Source: Cyanobacteria bacterium UBA9579
GTDB taxonomy: Bacteria > Cyanobacteriota > Vampirovibrionia > Gastranaerophilales > UBA9579
Direction of reading: 5' to 3'
Length of the DNA stretch: 11,429 nucleotides
Assembly: GCA_003499585.1 (NCBI GenBank)
Contig: DNSU01000066.1
Location: 7,507-18,935, forward strand
Part shown: one piece after another, positions 6,922 to 11,429 of the stretch
Layout: the number at the start of each line of letters is the position of its first letter
Position numbering within the stretch: position 1 is the stretch's first letter
Program-made: the position numbers and the translations under genes
Notes under the pieces: model-generated
Told to the model about the DNA's origin: nothing
The model's input: only the letters and a program-made list of their open reading frames with translations
The model's database searches: none

Positions 6922-6927
6922 CTCCTT
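6922..6927 (-). promoter_or_regulatory. Strong Shine-Dalgarno of the 51-aa gene
   Basis: AAGGAG on the minus strand, eight bases from the ATG at 6913, matches the canonical sequence and spacing. It is the main reason to accept this short ORF as a gene. Confidence 0.8.
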
Positions 6928-7004
6928 GTCTTGCTATTATTATAGCTGCTAATCTACTTTGCTAAACCGCTAACTATAATTAAATAAGCTTTATTCTTGT
7001 ATTA

Positions 7005-7020
7005 TGGTATCAGTATACCA
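7005..7020. promoter_or_regulatory. Operator-like palindrome over the -10 box
   Basis: TGGTAT (7005-7010) and ATACCA (7015-7020) form a perfect 6-bp inverted repeat with four bases between. It covers the -10 hexamer (7012-7017) and the predicted transcription start of the 51-aa gene. A dimeric repressor bound here would block the promoter. The regulator is not identifiable. Confidence 0.5.
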
Positions 7021-7040
7021 GAATTATTTTATTATGTCAA
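7012..7040 (-). promoter_or_regulatory. Consensus sigma-70 promoter of the 51-aa Cys-rich gene
   Basis: On the minus strand a perfect TTGACA (7035-7040) is followed after exactly 17 bases by TATACT (7012-7017, 5/6). This is the best promoter in the window. Transcription would start near 7005, leaving a leader of about 90 bases before the ATG at 6913. Confidence 0.8.
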
Positions 7041-7071
7041 TCATAATACTTTAAGCCAAAAAGCCTTAGGA

Positions 7072-7096
7072 GTTATTTATTTTCAAAATAAATAAC
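7072..7096. repeat. 25-base perfect palindrome
   Basis: GTTATTTATTTT (7072-7083) and AAAATAAATAAC (7085-7096) are exact reverse complements around a single C. It lies about 30 bases upstream of the promoter of the 51-aa gene. It could be a regulator site or a cruciform-forming spacer. It is too AT-rich to be a good terminator. Confidence 0.6.
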
Positions 7097-7116
7097 CAGC
7101 TATTAACAGGAGTTAC

Positions 7117-7150
7117 CTAATTAATGCTGATTATTTTATGCATTAATCAG
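7117..7150. repeat. Imperfect 11-bp inverted repeat
   Basis: CTAATTAATGC (7117-7127) and GCATTAATCAG (7140-7150) pair at ten of eleven positions around a 12-base loop. It overlaps the ten-codon ORF at 7124. Function is unknown. Confidence 0.45.
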
Positions 7151-7192
7151 GATTAGCAAGATATTTCTACTTATAATAACAATATTATATTA

Positions 7193-7229
7193 AGAAACCG
7201 CACAATATATGTTTGTGCGGTTTCTTTTT
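7193..7229. terminator. Strong hairpin terminator, probably bidirectional
   Basis: AGAAACCGCACAA (7193-7205) and TTGTGCGGTTTCT (7213-7225) form a perfect 13-bp stem with a seven-base loop. On the plus strand the stem runs straight into more T residues, but no plus-strand gene precedes it. On the minus strand it lies about 55 bases after the stop of the Cys-Pro protein, followed by an AT-rich tract. Its likely job is ending that gene, with the plus-strand activity shielding it from opposing transcription. Confidence 0.75.
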
Positions 7230-7280
7230 GAATTTATAAACTGTTTAAGTATACCGATTTGATTACCTGCAGATAAAAGC

Positions 7281-7664
7281 TTAATCCCAGAAGGTAACCC
7301 AATCTGTAAATCTACGGAAAAGGCCTCGTTCCTCTTGCTGAGGAACAACAGCTACAGCGCCGCCTGTAGGGCATGGAGAATATGGTGTATATACAGGAAC
7401 AGTACCTTGAGGACAAGTGTATACAGGGGCAGCAGCGCCAGTTGGTACTGCAACTTCTTCAGCTCTAACTAGCGGAACGCCTTCTCGTATAACTCTAAGG
7501 TTTGGCTGTGCAACAGGACATGCAGGAGCTGCATAACCAGTTGGAGCTGCGGTAGTAAACTGCTGGCTAACAGGACAAGCTGTAGGGCATTGATTCATCA
7601 TTTGAGCTTGGGCAGGCTGTGAAAATAAAACTAATAAACCTAATAATACCAAGGATTTTTGCAT
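7281..7664 (-). CDS. Small exported Cys-Pro-repeat protein of unknown function
   Basis: This 127-residue protein has a clear signal peptide (residues 1-20, hydrophobic core LVLLGLLVLF, cleavage after AQA). The mature part is low complexity, rich in Pro, Ala, Val, Thr and Gln. Its five cysteines (26, 30, 49, 84, 98) are each followed by Pro. The C-terminus EERGLFRRFTDWVTFWD (111-127) is an amphipathic, Trp/Phe-rich helix candidate that could contact a membrane or partner. Cysteines in an exported protein suggest disulfides or envelope cross-links, but that is inference. The gene is visibly more GC-rich than its neighbours because of its Ala/Pro/Gly codons. AAGGAG at 7673-7678 lies eight bases before the ATG. 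I recognise no family. Confidence 0.8.
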   Translation of the reverse strand: MQKSLVLLGLLVLFSQPAQAQMMNQCPTACPVSQQFTTAAPTGYAAPACPVAQPNLRVIREGVPLVRAEEVAVPTGAAAPVYTCPQGTVPVYTPYSPCPTGGAVAVVPQQEERGLFRRFTDWVTFWD

Positions 7665-7692
7665 TCCTATCTCTCCTTATTTTTTCACTCAC

Positions 7693-7746
7693 ATACCTAT
7701 ATTTTTTAACGCAAGTAAAAAATATTTAAATTGACAAGATAGGTAT
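7693..7746. repeat. Nested inverted repeats upstream of the Cys-Pro protein gene
   Basis: ATACCTAT (7693-7700) and ATAGGTAT (7739-7746) are exact reverse complements. Inside them ATATTTTTTA (7699-7708) pairs with TAAAAAATAT (7716-7725) around a seven-base loop. The element lies between the decarboxylase stop and the Cys-Pro gene. It may be an operator pair for the latter or a weak AT-rich terminator of the former. Confidence 0.45.
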
Positions 7747-7772
7747 TTTTTAAACTAATTTTTTATGTACCC

Positions 7773-9413
7773 TTATTGAGAGCAACCCAATTTAGATGAA
7801 AATATAGTGGTGAGCCTGTGTAGTGTATCAGATTTATCATGCTTGTTAGTGTGTACATTTATTATAGTAAAGCTATCAGTATTTTTCTGGGCTTTCTCAA
7901 GAGCAATTTCAAGATCTTCTTCGGTATTTACCTCAAGACCGAGCCCACCGCCTACTAATTCAGTAATCAAATGATATGACCAATTATGGATATCATTGTA
8001 AGAGCCCTCTCTTAAATGCCTTTGAGTTGTATATCCTTTATTGTTCAAAATAAAGATTATAGGATTAAGCCCGTATTTTACGCAACAGGATATTTCATGT
8101 CCTGTCATTTGAAAAGCCCCGTCGCCAACTACTGCAATTGTTCTCAAATTTCGATTAGCGATCTGAATTCCTATTGCAGCAGGAACAGCATAGCCCATTG
8201 ATGTATAGAAAACAGGACCAAGATAAATAGTATTTTCAGGCAGTTTTAAATTAATAGACCCAAAAATAGAATCCCCAATATCACATACAATAGCATCATC
8301 CGGCCTAATAAATTTGCCAAATCTTTTAAAAAATCTGCTAACGGTAATAGAGTTATCCGAGATGACTTCAAAATCGTCCTCTTCGTGCACTTCGATAGTG
8401 TCTATTAAATGCCTTTTAATGTCTTTTAGCTCTCTTGTAAGCCCTTCTATGAAATCTCCCAGATCAACGTCTTTATAGCAATGGTTTTTTATATTTAAGC
8501 AATCAGCTGTAGCATAAATTGTTCTGGTAATATCAAGCTGTGCACTGCCAAGATTTGTATCTGTCATAAGAGCGCCCAGAATAATTACGCTATCAGCTTC
8601 TTCAATATATCTTCTAACTTTTTCCAGGCCTATTTTACCCATATATGTGCCTATAAACTGCGGATGGGATTCTTCTATAACACACTTGCCAAGCGGTGTA
8701 GTCGCATATGGAAGCCCTGTAGATTCAAGTAATTCAAGAAATTTATCTTCAAGTTTATATCTTCTTATTTCAACCCCTGCTATTATTACGGGTTTAGCTG
8801 AGTCCTTTATTATTTGAACAGCTTCTTCTATAGCCTCTTTTGTAGCGCAAAGATTCTTATATACCGGAATATCTGCTTCTTTAAGAGGAAGGGCACATTT
8901 TTGATGAACCATATCTCTTGGAAGTTCTATATAAACAGGTCTTTTATGTGCAAGACAGGCCTTTATAACTCTGTCTATTTCAGAAGCTGCAGTGTAAGGG
9001 TCTGTAAGCTGTGTTGAAGCAACAGTAAGTTCTTTAAATATATTAAATTGAGAATCCAAATTCCTGACCATGTGATGTAAAAGATAACCGGAATTGCGCT
9101 CTGAAACTCCTGGAGCTCCACTTATTATTATTAAAGGGGCTTTCTCAGCATAAGCACCGGCAACAGCGTTAACTGTATTAAGCCCGCCTACACAGTAAGT
9201 TACACATAAAGCTCCTATTCCATTCATTCGTGAATAGGCATCAGCAGCAAAAGCCGCTCCCTGCTCAGAACAGGTTCCTATAAGATTAATCCCTTCATCT
9301 TCCATAAGTTTGAAAAAGTTAATTGCATAATCTCCGGGAATCCCAAAAACATCATTTAATCCAATTTTTCTGAGGCTTTCTATTAAATATCTACCTACAG
9401 TAAGGTCTTTCAT
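7773..9413 (-). CDS. ThDP-dependent 2-oxo-acid decarboxylase (pyruvate/indolepyruvate decarboxylase family)
   Basis: This 546-residue full-length thiamine-diphosphate enzyme is of the Pdc/IpdC group, which decarboxylates pyruvate or larger 2-oxo acids to aldehydes. N-terminal domain: FGIPGDY with D28, SEQGAAFAADAYSR with cofactor-activating E50, and the His pair H113-H114 in LLHHMV. C-terminal cofactor domain: VVGDGAFQMTGHE (GDG at 430-432) to LNNKGYTT (NN at 457-458), the ThDP/Mg motif. The next residue, Glu in ZmPdc (E473) and IpdC, is Gln464 here (codon CAA at 8022-8024). I start at ATG 9413 because AGGAGA (9418-9423) precedes it; a TTG nine codons upstream has no binding site. Substrate cannot be read from sequence. 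The gene has its own promoter. Confidence 0.9.
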   Translation of the reverse strand: MKDLTVGRYLIESLRKIGLNDVFGIPGDYAINFFKLMEDEGINLIGTCSEQGAAFAADAYSRMNGIGALCVTYCVGGLNTVNAVAGAYAEKAPLIIISGAPGVSERNSGYLLHHMVRNLDSQFNIFKELTVASTQLTDPYTAASEIDRVIKACLAHKRPVYIELPRDMVHQKCALPLKEADIPVYKNLCATKEAIEEAVQIIKDSAKPVIIAGVEIRRYKLEDKFLELLESTGLPYATTPLGKCVIEESHPQFIGTYMGKIGLEKVRRYIEEADSVIILGALMTDTNLGSAQLDITRTIYATADCLNIKNHCYKDVDLGDFIEGLTRELKDIKRHLIDTIEVHEEDDFEVISDNSITVSRFFKRFGKFIRPDDAIVCDIGDSIFGSINLKLPENTIYLGPVFYTSMGYAVPAAIGIQIANRNLRTIAVVGDGAFQMTGHEISCCVKYGLNPIIFILNNKGYTTQRHLREGSYNDIHNWSYHLITELVGGGLGLEVNTEEDLEIALEKAQKNTDSFTIINVHTNKHDKSDTLHRLTTIFSSKLGCSQ

Positions 9414-9449
9414 ATTTTCTCCTAACTTTGAAAGTGCCAATTGTAGTAT

Positions 9450-9478
9450 ATTTTAGTTTATACAGCAGCTTTTGTAAA
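9450..9478 (-). promoter_or_regulatory. Promoter of the 2-oxo-acid decarboxylase
   Basis: On the minus strand TTTACA (9473-9478) and TAAAAT (9450-9455) each match consensus at five of six positions with exactly 17 bases between. Transcription would start near 9443, giving a leader of about 30 bases that contains the Shine-Dalgarno. Confidence 0.6.
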
Positions 9479-9581
9479 ACTTCTAATCAATAGTTATTTA
9501 TTTAAAATTAAAAATCAAATATATTTTCAAGCTTTGATAAATATTTATTAATAATAGAATTGAATTAAGCAATTTAAATTT

Positions 9582-9610
9582 TTGATGGTTTTTTACTAAA
9601 AAGATATAGA
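9582..9610 (+). promoter_or_regulatory. Candidate promoter of the uridine-kinase-like gene
   Basis: TTGATG (9582-9587) and TATAGA (9605-9610) have 17-base spacing, each about four of six matches. The leader would be about 50 bases. The call is weak but is the best candidate in this gap. Confidence 0.35.
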
Positions 9611-9665
9611 CATTTCCCAGTGGTTTATTTATGTTAATAAGGTTTGCAGAAATGAAACTAAATAA

Positions 9666-10577
9666 ATGAGTAATATTCTAAAAACAGAAAAAGAAAATTT
9701 ATTAAATACATTAGAAAGATCCCTCTATTCCGAATTACTTGATGATGTAATGGATATAGGGAGCTATTCTGATCCGCATTTAAGCTCAGAAATAGTTTCA
9801 TTAGGTCTATCAAAGGCTCAAATAATTAAAGAAGCCATATTGAAAGTTATCGAAAATGATAAAAAATCATCTAATCCTGTTTTTATTCGAGCAGGTGAAG
9901 AAGCTATTTCAAAATTGGCAAAACTAATAGCAAATCCGGATAAAAAATTAAAAATTGGCATTACAGGAGTAACAGCTTCAGGAAAAACTACTATTCTTGA
10001 AACTTCACTGAAGATATTAAATAAATTCGGAATTATGCAGGATGTCCATTATACAAGATTAAATCAGGATAATTACTATAAGGATACTTCAGATCTGGTC
10101 AAAAAACATGGCGGAAAATCTGAGTTTATCAATGCAACCGGATTTAATTTTGATATTCCGGATGCTTTGGACCTGGATGATCTGGTTCACGATATATCTG
10201 GAGATGAGTATTTTCAGCGCAATTATGATAAAAACACCTGTGAAGTATGTAAAAGCAGTATGCCTAAAAAATTGCACAAATATATAGTTGTTGACGGGCT
10301 GTTTTGTCTAAATCCTAAAATGCGTGATGCTTTTAATATAGGTATTTATATACAAACCAGTCCTGATAAAGTCAAAAGACGATGGTATGCACGTGCAAGG
10401 AACCGAGGGAATGTAGGATCAGCTGCCGATTTTATATTTGAGACAGCTATGAAAGAAGCAAACGTACATATCCTGCCAAATGTCCATTATGCAGATTTTG
10501 TCATTAATGGCGATGTTCCTATAGAAGAAATAAAAGCAGCTCTATATGAGTTTATAGAAATTATCAGAGAAATTTAA
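9666..10577 (+). CDS. Uridine-kinase-like P-loop kinase with an N-terminal extension
   Basis: This 303-residue protein has a C-terminal P-loop kinase domain of the uridine kinase / phosphoribulokinase type. Walker A is GVTASGKT (101-108), followed by LNQDNYYKD (132-140), FDIPDALDLDDLVHDI (162-177), IVVDGLFCL (207-215) with the Walker-B-like Asp, and the Arg-rich RRWYARARNRG lid (238-248). Residues 1-95 are an extra, mostly helical and acidic domain I do not recognise, and a CEVC pair (192-195) lies where uridine kinases carry their substrate-binding loop. The phosphate acceptor is thus uncertain. The ATG at 9666 lacks its own Shine-Dalgarno; a five-codon ORF (9652-9669) with AAGG upstream overlaps it by four bases. 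The stop is one base from the convergent LOG stop. Confidence 0.75.
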   Translation: MSNILKTEKENLLNTLERSLYSELLDDVMDIGSYSDPHLSSEIVSLGLSKAQIIKEAILKVIENDKKSSNPVFIRAGEEAISKLAKLIANPDKKLKIGITGVTASGKTTILETSLKILNKFGIMQDVHYTRLNQDNYYKDTSDLVKKHGGKSEFINATGFNFDIPDALDLDDLVHDISGDEYFQRNYDKNTCEVCKSSMPKKLHKYIVVDGLFCLNPKMRDAFNIGIYIQTSPDKVKRRWYARARNRGNVGSAADFIFETAMKEANVHILPNVHYADFVINGDVPIEEIKAALYEFIEIIREI

Positions 10578-10578
10578 C

Positions 10579-11166
10579 TTATATTTGATAATAAAACATA
10601 TCAGCAAAGCTAATAGGGGTATATTCTTCAATATACCTGATACAGTCTTCTACGCTATCAGCAATATAATAAGAATCCCGATATTCAGCTTTTATAAAAT
10701 TATGACTGTACATATTATCAAAGAAACCAATAAGAGAATCATAGTAATTATTAATATTTAAAATAATAACAGGCTTATTATGAGCCCCAACCTGTTTCAG
10801 GGTAATTATTTCAGAAATTTCATCCAGCGTGCCAAATCCTCCTGGAAGAGCAATAAAGGCATCGGATCTTGCAGCCAGAATATCTTTTCTTTCCTGCATA
10901 CTCTTAGTAATAATTAATTCATCTGCCTTTTCATAGCAAATCCCTTTATTTTTAATAGATTCTGGCATAATACCTATTACGCGACCATTATTATGATGGA
11001 TTGTCTTAGCTAACTCCCCCATTAATCCAATACAAGCTCCACCATATACAAGAGCATGCCCTCTTTTAGCCATTAATGTTGCTAAGTCATTGGCTGCTTT
11101 AAAAAATATCGAATCAACAGCGTTACTTGATGAGCAATATACACATATATTCTTAGAATCAGCCAT
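10579..11166 (-). CDS. LOG-family nucleotide 5'-monophosphate phosphoribohydrolase
   Basis: This 195-residue protein of the LOG / TIGR00730 family hydrolyses cytokinin riboside or other nucleoside 5'-monophosphates to base and ribose 5-phosphate. YGGACIGLMG (41-50) is the nucleotide-binding turn, MQERKD (90-95) carries the conserved Arg, and PGGFGTLDE (108-116) is the family signature with catalytic Glu116. The length is typical. GGGG at 11173-11176 lies six bases before the ATG. The gene starts 38 bases after the dxr stop on the same strand, with no terminator between them, so the two are probably co-transcribed. LOG enzymes act on nucleotides and dxr on isoprenoid precursors, and prenylated adenine would join the two, though no isopentenyltransferase gene is visible. 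In bacteria the family is often annotated as lysine-decarboxylase-like, which is a misnomer. Confidence 0.9.
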   Translation of the reverse strand: MADSKNICVYCSSSNAVDSIFFKAANDLATLMAKRGHALVYGGACIGLMGELAKTIHHNNGRVIGIMPESIKNKGICYEKADELIITKSMQERKDILAARSDAFIALPGGFGTLDEISEIITLKQVGAHNKPVIILNINNYYDSLIGFFDNMYSHNFIKAEYRDSYYIADSVEDCIRYIEEYTPISFADMFYYQI

Positions 11167-11204
11167 AATTTACCCCGTGGTTTTAAAAACTATTTAAATA
11201 AAGC

Positions 11205-11429
11205 TTAGCTAAAATAGCTTTTCAAATTTTCTTTGACAAACTCTCTTGCCCAGTTATCAGAAGAAATAATATCTTTTAAATCAGGATTTTCTATATTTGT
11301 ATGGATTTCCAGAACATTTTCCACAATTTTAGCTATATCTGTGAGTCTGATTTTTTTGTTCAAGAAGGCATAGACGGCTTCTTCATTAGCTGCATTTAAA
11401 ACAGCGGGGTAAGTTCCACCCTTTATTCC
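11205..11429 (-). CDS. dxr: 1-deoxy-D-xylulose 5-phosphate reductoisomerase, C-terminal end (partial)
   Basis: The last 74 residues of Dxr (IspC), the NADPH-dependent second step of the MEP isoprenoid pathway, read GIKGGTYPAVLNAANEEAV, then AFLNKKIRLTDIAKIVENVL, and end DNWAREFVKENLKSYFS. The Pro-Ala-Val-Leu-Asn-Ala-Ala-Asn-Glu segment and the C-terminal helical bundle are diagnostic. The catalytic and NADPH domains are beyond the right edge. The presence of dxr means the organism uses the MEP route. The gene is upstream of, and likely co-transcribed with, the LOG-family gene. Confidence 0.9.
   Translation of the reverse strand, partial: GIKGGTYPAVLNAANEEAVYAFLNKKIRLTDIAKIVENVLEIHTNIENPDLKDIISSDNWAREFVKENLKSYFS

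Larger units (their letters stand above)
6914..7280. other. Long regulatory gap between the two small-protein genes
   Basis: This stretch holds the leader and promoter of the 51-aa gene (to 7040), a 25-base perfect palindrome (7072-7096), an 11-bp imperfect hairpin (7117-7150) and a strong 13-bp hairpin with a T-run (7193-7229). A ten-codon plus-strand ORF (7124-7156) preceded by AGGAG is the only other coding-like item. No good plus-strand promoter was found. Confidence 0.5.

Noticed and set aside
6717..6965. 82-codon plus-strand ORF starting with a GTG-type start after the gshB-like gene
   Set aside because: It overlaps the minus-strand 51-aa gene, which has a promoter, Shine-Dalgarno and terminator; the plus frame has no binding site and an uncharacteristic composition.
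9414..9440. TTG start giving a nine-residue longer 2-oxo-acid decarboxylase
   Set aside because: The added codons contain the AGGAGA site that serves the ATG at 9413, and the family normally begins at about that point.

Overview
This is an AT-rich bacterial chromosomal window with short intergenic gaps, clear Shine-Dalgarno sites and mostly single-gene or two-gene transcription units on both strands. Signal peptides on the alkaline phosphatase and on a small Cys-Pro protein, a glutathione-synthetase-type ATP-grasp protein and a cyanobacterial-type arginine dihydrolase domain suggest a Gram-negative-type cell. A non-photosynthetic relative of Cyanobacteria (Melainabacteria/Vampirovibrionia-like) is my best guess. 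That is inference from protein style only, since the window has no rRNA or other phylogenetic marker. I see no insertion sequence, tRNA, CRISPR array, phage module or attachment site.

Left part (1-4580): the 5' two-thirds of a PLP-dependent group II amino-acid decarboxylase (minus, running off the left edge) is divergent from an exported alkaline phosphatase (plus). A poorly coding 400-base gap follows, then a beta-carbonic anhydrase (plus). Facing it on the minus strand is an arginine-dihydrolase-like amidinotransferase, followed 29 bases later by a 50-residue Cys-rich ORF that probably shares its transcript.

Middle part (4925-7664): a protein resembling permuted NlpC/P60 hydrolases ends in a strong terminator. 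After it comes a divergent GshB-like ATP-grasp protein. Convergent to that is a self-contained minus-strand unit for a 51-residue Cys-rich protein, with a consensus promoter overlapped by a palindrome, a strong Shine-Dalgarno and its own terminator. Next is a small exported protein in which every cysteine is followed by proline.

Right part (7773-11429): a ThDP-dependent pyruvate/indolepyruvate-decarboxylase-type enzyme (minus) carries Gln where this family has its catalytic C-terminal-domain Glu. A uridine-kinase-like P-loop protein (plus) meets a LOG-family phosphoribohydrolase (minus) tail to tail with one base between the stops. The LOG gene lies 38 bases downstream of the 3' end of dxr (isoprenoid MEP pathway), which runs off the right edge.

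The genes do not form one obvious pathway. Several handle amino acids or 2-oxo acids (decarboxylase, arginine dihydrolase, 2-oxo-acid decarboxylase) or nitrogen, CO2 and phosphate (carbonic anhydrase, phosphatase). The best candidates for something undescribed are the two small Cys-rich proteins, especially the one at 6758-6913, and the Glu-to-Gln 2-oxo-acid decarboxylase.
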